Shown in pieces: positions 55,595-63,272 of a stretch of 64,000 bases of DNA (the stretch's first letter is position 1; every line of letters begins with the position of its first letter). The translations under genes and the position numbers were made by a program. This DNA is from Actinomyces viscosus (GTDB taxonomy: Bacteria > Actinomycetota > Actinomycetes > Actinomycetales > Actinomycetaceae), in the NCBI RefSeq assembly GCF_900637975.1, contig NZ_LR134477.1, positions 2,356,001 to 2,420,000 on the forward strand. The letters run 5' to 3'. The notes below the pieces were generated by a model. That model searched no databases and was not told where the DNA came from. It saw only the letters and a program-made list of their open reading frames with translations.

Positions 55595-56857
55595 ATGCGG
55601 CAGCCACCCCACCCCATTCAGGGGAACCCCAGCCCCGATGATCAGTTCGGCCAACTCGCCATCCCGACCCAGTCGGTGCCGCTCATCCGCACCGGCCCTT
55701 CCTCGGCGGATCACCTCTACCCGCCGTATTACCCCACCGGCGCCACTGGGGCCCAGCAGTTCTATCAGCCGTATGCGGGTCACGGCCCGCAGCAGCCGAG
55801 TGGAGCGCCCCCCGTACCGGGAGGCCCGGCTCCCTCGATGTTCCGCGCCTATCCCGCGGCCGAAACCGCAGGCCGCCGTCCAGAAGATGTCAGCACGCCG
55901 ATCCCTTGGCGCGGTGAGAAGCTGGCGGCGGCGGCGCTGATCCTGACTACGTGCGTCCTGCAGGTCATCCACTTCCTTTATTTCTGGCAGATCACCACCA
56001 ACGGCACCGACTGGATTGTGGCTCTGTCGCTGATACTGGCCTACCTGTCAGTCTCACCTCCGGTCTGGTGGATATTCATCTCGATACGCAACCTTCTCAA
56101 AAATCGACCAGACACGAGCATGGTCGCAATGTCGATATGGTTCGCCCTGAAGACAATCACTCTGGCATCAGGCACACGAAATATATTCAGTCATGACCTG
56201 TTTTTTATCTTGACGATCTTCATGTTGCTGACCACCACAGTGGGGGCAGCTCTTTCTATACTCCTCAACAAGCGCCTGATCCCCTCTCGAACGGCACCAG
56301 TCACTCTCAGCCTGGCAAGTTGCGAGTTCATACTCACCATCGCCGTGCTTCGACTCTTCGAACTCGCTTGGTTCGAGTACGTATCTAATGCCAGCAACAT
56401 CGACATCAATCAGTACACGGCAGGAATCTGGCTCTCCTGGTCCAATTCCGGTGGCTTAGGGCTGACCTTGGCACCGGGCCTGCTCGTCACGTTCATTGTC
56501 ATGTCCCTGTCTCTGGCAGGCCTGATCCTCGGGGCAAGGACGTCTCACCGGACTGCGTTCAGGATCACCGCTATCGCCACCGTGTCACTCCTCAATATCT
56601 ACAATCTCTTCATCGTCGCCGTCTATGGCATCAGCGCGGAGGCGACGTATGCGCACAAACCTCTCAATCCCGCTCAGGAGCTGGTGGCGGCTCTCATCAT
56701 CGGCGCCGTCCTCACCGGCGCGGCAGCCGCGGCGGGGCATCGCAGCACTGTCCCATGGTTCAACCGGCGCTGGCAGTATCAGCGGGTGGCCCACATCCAG
56801 GATGAGATGTGGCCCCACGCCTCCGTGGCCGAGACCGGAATGAGAGGGATGCCCTGA
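55595..56857 (+). CDS. Multi-pass membrane protein (paralog 2)
   Basis: 420 aa. Disordered Pro/Tyr-rich N-terminus (about 100 residues), then PWRGEKLAAAALILTTCVLQ and about eight helices in the order of the upstream paralog, including SLASCEFILTIAVLRLFELA where paralog 1 has LGSCQFILLNSAFRLSELA. The last 26 codons overlap the 3' end of the minus-strand gene at 56779 by 79 bp. Function unknown. Confidence 0.75.
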   Translation: MRQPPHPIQGNPSPDDQFGQLAIPTQSVPLIRTGPSSADHLYPPYYPTGATGAQQFYQPYAGHGPQQPSGAPPVPGGPAPSMFRAYPAAETAGRRPEDVSTPIPWRGEKLAAAALILTTCVLQVIHFLYFWQITTNGTDWIVALSLILAYLSVSPPVWWIFISIRNLLKNRPDTSMVAMSIWFALKTITLASGTRNIFSHDLFFILTIFMLLTTTVGAALSILLNKRLIPSRTAPVTLSLASCEFILTIAVLRLFELAWFEYVSNASNIDINQYTAGIWLSWSNSGGLGLTLAPGLLVTFIVMSLSLAGLILGARTSHRTAFRITAIATVSLLNIYNLFIVAVYGISAEATYAHKPLNPAQELVAALIIGAVLTGAAAAAGHRSTVPWFNRRWQYQRVAHIQDEMWPHASVAETGMRGMP

Positions 56858-57546
56858 CTGGGACCGTTCGGGTCGACGACTGGAGCGCTGTCCTCCTCGA
56901 TCACGTAGAGCATCGTGGTCACCCCCAGCGTCATCAGCTGTTCGGTGGGGACGAAGCCCTTGTCCCGGTCACGGTCCTCTCTGCTGTGGAGCACGATGGT
57001 CCATCGCCCATCGCGGGCGTCCCACACGAACTGGGAGGCCTTGGGCCCGCCGTAACCGATCCTGTTCATGTTCGCCTCGGCGGCCTGAACGTCACCGAGG
57101 CGCACAGCGGCGGCCAGCGTGTCGTAGATGTCGTCGGGTCCGTCATCAATCATGGGCCGGGGGTAGAGGTTGTCATTGGCCAGGGCGATATGCGGTACCT
57201 CGACGTCGTCGCACCCGTACACGTGGATACCGTCGGTGTCGTAGCGTTCAACGGTGCACCGGGGCGAGTTCAGCCAGAAGACGATGTCTCGCACCGGCAT
57301 CGGGTCCCTGGGGTCCATCCGGCGCAGGCTGTAGCGCGCATCGGCGGCCATGAGGCCGGCCAAGACCTCTGATGCCGCCAGCGTCGGCCCGTAGGGGTCG
57401 ATGACGCCGATGTCCTCCAGGCCCGCCAGCACGCCCTCGGCGTAGTTTGCGCGTTCAGCAACGGGGCCGGTCACCATCCTCTGGAGGACGTCCCACTGCT
57501 CCGGGTCCAGGATCATCACGCCACGGTCGGCGTCGAAAGAGCTCAT
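56779..57546 (-). CDS. Unrecognised protein at the end of the type VII-associated operon
   Basis: 255 aa, soluble, acidic. N-terminal helical part (LDPEQWDVLQRMVTGPVAER, YGPTLAASEVLAGLMAADAR), then strands (CTVERYDTDGIHVYGCDDVE, QFVWDARDGRWTIVLHSRED). The size and mixed helix-strand layout recall ESX-associated chaperone-like proteins (EspG), but no motif proves this. The ATG overlaps the preceding gene by 4 bp. Its 3' end overlaps the convergent paralog-2 gene by 79 bp. Confidence 0.7.
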   Translation of the reverse strand: MSSFDADRGVMILDPEQWDVLQRMVTGPVAERANYAEGVLAGLEDIGVIDPYGPTLAASEVLAGLMAADARYSLRRMDPRDPMPVRDIVFWLNSPRCTVERYDTDGIHVYGCDDVEVPHIALANDNLYPRPMIDDGPDDIYDTLAAAVRLGDVQAAEANMNRIGYGGPKASQFVWDARDGRWTIVLHSREDRDRDKGFVPTEQLMTLGVTTMLYVIEEDSAPVVDPNGPSQGIPLIPVSATEAWGHISSWMWATR

Positions 57547-58019
57547 GCCACAACCTCCAGGGACTGGCTCATCTCATACATCTGGTCGAAGTGGGCGCCG
57601 AACTCACGGGTGGCGCACGTGAAGGTCGCGGTCCACAGGCAGGGGCGCTCGCCCGGGCTCTCGTGGATCCAGGCGACCTGCATGAAGGTCAGCGCGATTT
57701 CGTCGAGGATGTAGATGCCGCTGCGCAGTCGGCAGCCTTCGAGCAGCCCGTCGGCCGGGAACTCATCGATCATCCGAACTCCGGGGATTGCGTCCACGAT
57801 GGCGCGCCCGGAGCCGACGAGCACCTGCTCCGGCTCTTCACCCCGACCGAGCTCGGTGCGCACCACCACCAGGTTGGGGGCGTAGGTGCGCGTCTGCGGC
57901 ACGGCGGCTGCGATGTAGCGCACGGTGTCCTCGGTTCCTTGAAGCAGCCCCGCAGGTAGCTCCTGCGCTGTAATCGGCTGCCATCCCGGCGCCAGGTGAA
58001 CACTCACCGTCTCACTCAT
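57543..58019 (-). CDS. Small soluble protein, possible LpqN/Mog1-PsbP-like fold
   Basis: 158 aa. Pattern YAPNLVVVRTELG, then a run of strands (GIYILDEIALTFMQVAWIHE, PCLWTATFTCATREFG) and a terminal helix FDQMYEMSQSLEVVA resembles the LpqN family found in mycobacterial type VII-linked lipoproteins, but here there is no signal peptide. Begins 4 bp inside the upstream immunity-like gene and overlaps the downstream gene by 4 bp, so it belongs to the operon. The family assignment is tentative. Confidence 0.65.
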   Translation of the reverse strand: MSETVSVHLAPGWQPITAQELPAGLLQGTEDTVRYIAAAVPQTRTYAPNLVVVRTELGRGEEPEQVLVGSGRAIVDAIPGVRMIDEFPADGLLEGCRLRSGIYILDEIALTFMQVAWIHESPGERPCLWTATFTCATREFGAHFDQMYEMSQSLEVVA

Positions 58020-58609
58020 GGGTCTTGGCTCCCTCCTTGCTGTCGCTCGGCGCGGTGCGCCCGCTCCGGCAGATCATCACCATGCCTAGCACGTCTTCCC
58101 GACTTGTTTCTGTCAAACAGTCCTTGAGGTTCGGAACCTCGGCCTGTGAGGGCTGGGGCGGGGTCGTCCGAGGAGTGCCACTCACTCTCGGGACCCTCCT
58201 GCCCCTCCTTCCATGCAGCTCTTGCAGCCTGTTCTGCCCGACGGCGACGCCTCTCCATCTGCCACTCCGGATACATCGGCCCCGGCAACCGAAACGGAAT
58301 CAACCCCAGCACAGCTATACCTGCACAGACTACGAACATGCCAGCCAAGAAAGTAAGGGCTGCAGCATTCTCAGAGTCGAAGTGGTCCAGTAGCGCAAGA
58401 CAGGCCCCACACAACATCATCATCGCAGCCGCCGGAGTTAGTAGCGATTCTGTGTTACGCTCAAGATTGAACCGCCCCTTCGACAGCTCGCGTTGAAAGT
58501 CAGCATACCAGCAGTCAGAAAACATGACGAACCACCAGTTCACCAGCAGAACTACACCAATGATGAGGCCAATCACCCCCGCCCAGATACTAGTCAACAC
58601 AATCGGCAC
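58016..58609 (-). CDS. Putative immunity membrane protein, paralog 1 of 3
   Basis: 197 aa. Three hydrophobic segments: VIGLIIGVVLLVNWWFVMF, AAAMMMLCGACLALLDHF, and TFLAGMFVVCAGIAVLGLIP. Conserved family core is FSDCWYADFQRE, FNLERNTESLL and IPFRLPGPMYPEWQMERRRR, shared with the two genes upstream. The tail is hydrophilic. This copy is the most diverged of the three. Role as an immunity protein to the toxin-like gene at 60056 is inferred from tandem copies next to it and from membrane location. Confidence 0.75.
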   Translation of the reverse strand: MPIVLTSIWAGVIGLIIGVVLLVNWWFVMFSDCWYADFQRELSKGRFNLERNTESLLTPAAAMMMLCGACLALLDHFDSENAAALTFLAGMFVVCAGIAVLGLIPFRLPGPMYPEWQMERRRRRAEQAARAAWKEGQEGPESEWHSSDDPAPALTGRGSEPQGLFDRNKSGRRARHGDDLPERAHRAERQQGGSQDP

Positions 58610-58629
58610 CCAGCTATCGACGATTCCGG

Positions 58630-59235
58630 TTAGCCTGCTGCACCACCGACACCCGACGTGTCGGTAGAGCTGCGGCCACCTTCGTCGGCATGTGCGGAGC
58701 AGGCCCGCGTCGGAAGGTCGTCGCCGAGGGCAGGTGAGCCTCCATCATGCGAGCCATCGCCATACCGCCCGTAGAGGCCACTCTCCGAACTGGGGCTCGC
58801 CGCATGCCGCCCCACTGGAGAAGAGTCGCTCTTGCCAGCATCCCACTGGACCCGCTCAGCCTCCAGCGCCCGACGACGACGCCTCTCCATCTGCCACTCC
58901 GGATACATCGGCCCCGGCAACCGAAACGGAATCAGCCCCAGCGCAGCCACGAACAAGAAGAACACCGCACCGCCCCCTAGTATATATCCTCCCGCACTCG
59001 TGTCAGCGGTATCCGGATACAGAAGCATCCCAAAGCCGCAAAACGAGCAAAACATGCCGATAGCGGGCATTATCACCGACTCAGTGTTCCGCCCGAGATT
59101 AAACCACGCCTCCGATTGCGCACGCAGCAGATCTGCATACCAGTGATCGGAAAACATTGTGAAAGCCCAATTCACTAGCGTGACACCACCAAGAACGAGT
59201 AGCCCGACAGCCGCAGTCATCACAGAAGAACCCAT
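58630..59235 (-). CDS. Putative immunity membrane protein, paralog 2 of 3
   Basis: 201 aa. Same three-helix layout and core (FSDHWYADLLRAQSEAWFNL, IPFRLPGPMYPEWQMERRRR). Its hydrophilic tail (GRHAASPSSESGLYGRYGDG onward to VGGAAG) is nearly the same as paralog 3, showing a recent tandem duplication, while the membrane core differs more, as expected if the core recognises the toxin. A decayed toxin C-terminus lies just upstream (59259-59370). Confidence 0.78.
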   Translation of the reverse strand: MGSSVMTAAVGLLVLGGVTLVNWAFTMFSDHWYADLLRAQSEAWFNLGRNTESVIMPAIGMFCSFCGFGMLLYPDTADTSAGGYILGGGAVFFLFVAALGLIPFRLPGPMYPEWQMERRRRRALEAERVQWDAGKSDSSPVGRHAASPSSESGLYGRYGDGSHDGGSPALGDDLPTRACSAHADEGGRSSTDTSGVGGAAG

Positions 59236-59258
59236 AAGTAACTCATCAAATCATTAAA

Positions 59259-59370
59259 CTACTTAGAGAACTTATCATTAAACCAATTGGCCCTGTTTTC
59301 CCGCCCACGAACCAGCCCCACGCCTCCAACAACACCTCCAACGATGAGGTCTTTGGCGACACCAATAATC
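59259..59370 (-). pseudogene. Remnant of a glycine-zipper toxin C-terminus
   Basis: In the 194-bp gap between paralogs 2 and 3, one minus-strand frame reads WGIIGVAKDLIVGGVVGGVG, then LVRGRENRANWFNDKFSK and a stop (TAG, 59261-59259), preceded by a TAA at about 59372. It parallels the end of the intact protein at 60056 (VAVGGVVGGIAGGVAGSWAG then ending NKLFE). It has no start codon of its own, so it looks like the leftover 3' end of a second toxin gene. Confidence 0.65.
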
Positions 59371-59429
59371 CCCCACCGAAGACGCCGCCCCCCTTACTCG
59401 ATACAGCTCCCACCAGCCGACCACCTCAG

Positions 59430-60029
59430 TTAGCCTGCTGCACCGCCGACACCCGAAGTGTCGGTAGGACAGTGGCCATCTTCGTCGGTGCGTGTGGAGC
59501 GCGCCCGCGTCGGAAGTTCGTCACCGGGGGCGGTTGAACCTCCGTCGTGCGAGCCATCGCCATACCGTTCATAGAGGCCACTCTCCGAGCCGGGGCTCGC
59601 CGCATGCCGCCCCACCGGAGGAGAGTCTCTCCTCTCGGCATCCCACCGGGCCCGCTCAGCCTCCAGCGCCCGACGACGCCTCTCCATCTGCCACTCCGGA
59701 TACATCGGCCCCGGCAACCGAAACGGAATCAGCCCCAGCACGGCCACAGCCAAGAAAACTCCTGAACCACCGAACAACAACATAGCCACGGGACTATCGT
59801 CAATTCTGCCCGGATACATGAGCATGCCGAGTCCACCGAACATAAAAAACATGCCACTGGCAGGCGAAATCAACGACTCAGTGTTTCGACCGAGATTGAA
59901 CCACGTTTTCGACTGCGCACGCAGCAGATCTGCATACCAGTGATCCGAAAACATAACAAACCACCAATTCGCTAGAGTTAATGCCCCTAAAACCAAAGCA
60001 ACAACGGCAGCAATAAGATCGGAATGCAC
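59430..60029 (-). CDS. Putative immunity membrane protein, paralog 3 of 3
   Basis: 199 aa, first gene after the intact toxin-like gene (26-bp gap). Three hydrophobic segments (IAAVVALVLGALTLANWWFV, GMFFMFGGLGMLMY, VAMLLFGGSGVFLAVAVLGL), core FSDHWYADLLRAQSKTWFNL and IPFRLPGPMYPEWQMERRRR. Position makes it the best candidate for cognate immunity to the 60056 product. AT-richer than the flanking core genes. Confidence 0.78.
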   Translation of the reverse strand: MHSDLIAAVVALVLGALTLANWWFVMFSDHWYADLLRAQSKTWFNLGRNTESLISPASGMFFMFGGLGMLMYPGRIDDSPVAMLLFGGSGVFLAVAVLGLIPFRLPGPMYPEWQMERRRRALEAERARWDAERRDSPPVGRHAASPGSESGLYERYGDGSHDGGSTAPGDELPTRARSTRTDEDGHCPTDTSGVGGAAG

Positions 60030-60055
60030 GCAACAAACCTTTCAAATAACCAAAA

Positions 60056-61261
60056 CTACTCGAACAGCTTATTAAGCCCGCCAGCGATTTTCTTCCCGGC
60101 CCAGGAACCCGCCACTCCTCCAGCGATACCTCCGACAACTCCTCCAACAGCGACTCCAACGGGACCACCGGCCACACCGATTGTCGCTCCGATAGCAGCA
60201 CCGGCCTTCGCCCCAGCTAATCCTCCAACCGCAGCCCCAGTTCCCGTCGTCGCGGCTCGCGCCACCTTCTTCCCCTCACTGAGGGACGGGTTGTGGGAGT
60301 CCTTCTCCCACTGCTCGTAGGCACTGACACCGAAGTCGAGCGCCACGCATCCTTTATCGATCTTATCCAGATAGGGCGCAGCCTTTCGAGCCGCAGCGAC
60401 GGCCTTCCCTCCCCAGGTCCCACTCTTGCCCTTGGGAACTTCCCAGTTCGCGAGATGGCGATCATTCCGAACCATATCAGGCTTCATCCCTTTGGGAGTG
60501 CCTCGCCTGGGGTCATGGGATGTCACCCATTTACCGGGTTTGCTGTGCATCGGGTGCTTGACCACGGCATTAGTGGCCTTCAGTCCCACACCCTCCGCAA
60601 GGGTCGCCGCATTCTGCGCCAGGGAATTCGCCCACAGCACCGTCTTCCCCACTGCGACACCGCCACCTGCCGACACGTCCGGGAAGAGAGCCCCCTTGAG
60701 CTCTTTCCACACCGGGTTGTCAATGACTGCCGAACAGGCGTCCGCGAAGGTCTGACGCACCTCGGTCTCCCTGACGCGGATATCGCTCGTCTCACTGACC
60801 AGCGAGTCATACAGCTTCTTCAAGGTGTTGTAGTTGTCAACCAGTGTTTGATGAGTCTGCCGGTCCTTGTCCCTCTCGGCAGAATTGTTCTCCGTTAGCG
60901 GTGGTGGCGCCTGCGGCTCCAACACCTTCTCGCCCTCAACGCTCAGTCCGCCGGCAGTCGCCTTCTCCCGGACGCCAGCCAGGTCGGAGCTGATCGTCGT
61001 CAGCCCGGAGCCGAGGTTCTCCAGGGCCGTCTTGTAGCTCCCCAGGCTCGAGGACAGCGTCTGGCACTGCCGTTCCTTCAACCCCACAGCGGTCTTGACT
61101 TGATCAGCCGTCAGCCCCTGGAGGGCTCCTGACTGCATGGTGCGGTTGGCCCTCCACACATCGATCTCAGCCTCATCCACGGCGGTCTTCACCGTCCCCA
61201 CATCCGTCGCCGAGGCAGTGATGTCGGCAGGTGTTGCATCCAGGTGCGTGTCAATCGGCAT
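60056..61261 (-). CDS. Putative type VII-secreted toxin: WXG-like helical N-terminus and glycine-zipper C-terminus
   Basis: 401 aa, no signal peptide. Residues 1-110 are helical with a WXG100-like turn (DVWRANRTMQSGALQGL) and heptad-like segments; 130-190 form a further helical stretch (NYNTLKKLYDSLVSETSDIR). Residues 200-330 are a variable middle. Residues about 345-395 are a glycine zipper (TGAAVGGLAGAKAGAAIGA, GPVGVAVGGVVGGIAGGVAG), typical of membrane-inserting proteins. Neighbours are a mycosin/EccB pair, a small helical partner upstream and three immunity-like membrane proteins downstream. The design matches LXG-type effectors with a membrane-depolarising tip; toxicity is inferred, not shown. 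Confidence 0.75.
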   Translation of the reverse strand: MPIDTHLDATPADITASATDVGTVKTAVDEAEIDVWRANRTMQSGALQGLTADQVKTAVGLKERQCQTLSSSLGSYKTALENLGSGLTTISSDLAGVREKATAGGLSVEGEKVLEPQAPPPLTENNSAERDKDRQTHQTLVDNYNTLKKLYDSLVSETSDIRVRETEVRQTFADACSAVIDNPVWKELKGALFPDVSAGGGVAVGKTVLWANSLAQNAATLAEGVGLKATNAVVKHPMHSKPGKWVTSHDPRRGTPKGMKPDMVRNDRHLANWEVPKGKSGTWGGKAVAAARKAAPYLDKIDKGCVALDFGVSAYEQWEKDSHNPSLSEGKKVARAATTGTGAAVGGLAGAKAGAAIGATIGVAGGPVGVAVGGVVGGIAGGVAGSWAGKKIAGGLNKLFE

Positions 61262-61281
61262 TATCCGTCACATCACTTTCT

Positions 61282-61578
61282 TCAGAAACGGGAGCTGGAG
61301 CCCGACGAGGACTTCGGGGTCCTACTGGCACTGTCCCGATCGGACTGCTGCACCGAGGTGTTCGCCGACGACAGGTTCGTCGCCAGCCCCGGCAGGCTCT
61401 TCTGCAGCTGGGACAAGGTCGACTGAAGCTCTGAAACCACCGGCGTTGCCTCCGACTGAGACCATCCGCACCCGTTCGGCGCCTTCACGCTCTTACCGCT
61501 GATCTCCGAGTTCGCAGAGTTCAGGTCCGACACCACCGACGACGCCGACTCGGCATCCCACTTCAACGTACCCGCCAC
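61282..61578 (-). CDS. Small WXG100/Lap-like helical partner of the type VII effector
   Basis: 98 aa, mostly helical: LKWDAESASSVVSDLNSANS, a turn at NGCGWSQSEA, a second helix PVVSELQSTLSQLQKSLPGL, then a Ser-rich tail. Size and helix-turn-helix shape match WXG100 or LXG-associated (DUF3130-type) proteins that pair with the effector N-terminus for export. The gene lies 20 bp upstream of the toxin-like gene. GTG start with AGGAG at 61590s. The WXG tripeptide itself is not exact (CGW). Confidence 0.75.
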   Translation of the reverse strand: MAGTLKWDAESASSVVSDLNSANSEISGKSVKAPNGCGWSQSEATPVVSELQSTLSQLQKSLPGLATNLSSANTSVQQSDRDSASRTPKSSSGSSSRF

Positions 61579-61787
61579 AGAGCACTCTCCTGCTAGCTGT
61601 CATGGTGCGTCCCCGCTTCAAGCATCCGCGCACCTACGAATAGAACAGGAGCGACCCTACCAGTCGGTCGTGACCTGACGGAGACCAACGTGACGGCGCT
61701 CATCACCCACCTGCGCGGACTCCGATACCCCAGCACCCGGCTCACGGATCGCCTGATCGTGGGTAGCACCCATGATGCAGAAGGACG

Positions 61788-63272
61788 TCAGGGCTGCTTT
61801 CGTCCCCGGACCCTACTGGCCACCAGCCCCAGAGCCAGCGCCACCATTCCCACGGCACCCGTGGCTCCCGCGAGCCGCGCCCGACGCCCGGGCGCCGGGT
61901 CGGGAACGATCGGCTTCAGGGAGCTCGGGGACGGCGTCGGAACCGGATGGGCACCGCGCGGGTTCTCCGGCCCCACTGCCGTGCCGTCGTTGACGAAGTT
62001 CAAAGCCGCGTAGGGGGCGATGAGCCCCCAGCCGGTCGCCGGGCTCGACGTCGCCGGCTCCGGCCGGATCGCCGTCGCCGTCAGCCGGTACTTCCAGTCC
62101 GCGGGCGTCTCCCCCGGATGCGCAGCGACCACGAGCGCTGCCACTCCTGCTGCGTACCCGGCCGCCAGGGAGGGCGAGGGACGGTTCTGGGAGACCAGGC
62201 AGTCCCCCTCATCGAAGAACGTCGTGGGCACGGCCTGGGCCGGAACCGCCACATCGACGTGGGAGCCGTGCAGCACCTCCTTGGAGACACCCCCAGTGGC
62301 ATCCAGGCTGGTGACCCCCAGGACGTTCGAGTAGGCCGCCGGGTAACGCACCTCGGCCCCGTTGGCATCTGTCGCAGGCGGTGCGGTGGAGGCCGTCGCG
62401 CCGCCGCTCGAGCGTCCATTACTGTCCACCGCTCCGGCGCCGGCGACCACGATGGCCCCGGCCGCCGTCGCCTGGTTCACTGCCGCCTGGACCTCGGGCT
62501 CATCCTGCGTGAGCATGTGACCGACGACGATCACCTTGGCCCCGTTGTCGGCCGCCCACTGGATTCCCTGAGCGGTCCTCGCGGGCGTGGGTCCAACACC
62601 CTTCTTCACCTGATCGTCGGAGACCCCCTGGTAGACCCGCACCGGCATGATGGTGGCGCTCTTAGCGATTCCGACGACGCCGGAGCCCTCCACCTGGCGG
62701 GCGGCGATCATCCCGGCCACAGCGGTCCCATGACCGTCCTCGTCGACCTGGCCGTCCCCCCGGCCGAGGAGATCGATCCCCGGCGCCATGGCCCCCTGGA
62801 GGTGGGGGTTGGTCGCGTCCACGCCGGAGTCGACGACGGCCACCACGACGCCCTGCCCCTCGGACACGCTCCAGGCCTGCTCCACCCCGATCTGCTTGAA
62901 GACCGGCGGAGCGGACGGCAGCAGCGAGCCCTGTCCCCTCTGGCAGTCGGCGACGTCCACGCTGATCGGCGGAGCGCCGGTCTGGGCGGGCTGGGCAGCC
63001 GACGCCTCCGGCTCCGGTTCCGGCTCCGGCGTCGGCGAAGGCGTTTCCGGCGCCGTGGTCTCGGCAGGAGCCTGGGAGGGAGCGGGCTCCGGCGTCGGTG
63101 AGGACGAGGGACGCGGGACCGGAAAACGGGGCACCAGGCTTCCCTTGGGTTCGGCGCCAACTCCTCTGGCCGCGCTGGAGCTCGCGAACGATGCCATCCC
63201 CATGATGGGGAAGGCCGCCAGCAGGACCACGGCCAGGACGCAGATCGCAAGGGCCCGAGGCGAGTACTTCAC
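61788..63272 (-). CDS. Mycosin-like S8 serine protease of the type VII system
   Basis: 494 aa. Signal peptide/N-terminal helix, a Pro/Glu-rich stalk (residues 45-105), subtilase domain and C-terminal membrane helix (GATGAVGMVALALGLVASRV), the mycosin layout. Triad: Asp in VVAVVDSGVD, His in DEDGHGTAVAG, Ser in NRPSPSLAAGYAAG. The serine motif is SPSLAAG rather than GTSxAxP, and the oxyanion Asn expected in VVAAAGN reads AGAGA, so activity is in doubt. The GTG start overlaps the eccB stop by 4 bp. In mycobacteria mycosins stabilise the secretion pore as well as cut substrates. Confidence 0.88.
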   Translation of the reverse strand: MKYSPRALAICVLAVVLLAAFPIMGMASFASSSAARGVGAEPKGSLVPRFPVPRPSSSPTPEPAPSQAPAETTAPETPSPTPEPEPEPEASAAQPAQTGAPPISVDVADCQRGQGSLLPSAPPVFKQIGVEQAWSVSEGQGVVVAVVDSGVDATNPHLQGAMAPGIDLLGRGDGQVDEDGHGTAVAGMIAARQVEGSGVVGIAKSATIMPVRVYQGVSDDQVKKGVGPTPARTAQGIQWAADNGAKVIVVGHMLTQDEPEVQAAVNQATAAGAIVVAGAGAVDSNGRSSGGATASTAPPATDANGAEVRYPAAYSNVLGVTSLDATGGVSKEVLHGSHVDVAVPAQAVPTTFFDEGDCLVSQNRPSPSLAAGYAAGVAALVVAAHPGETPADWKYRLTATAIRPEPATSSPATGWGLIAPYAALNFVNDGTAVGPENPRGAHPVPTPSPSSLKPIVPDPAPGRRARLAGATGAVGMVALALGLVASRVRGRKQP

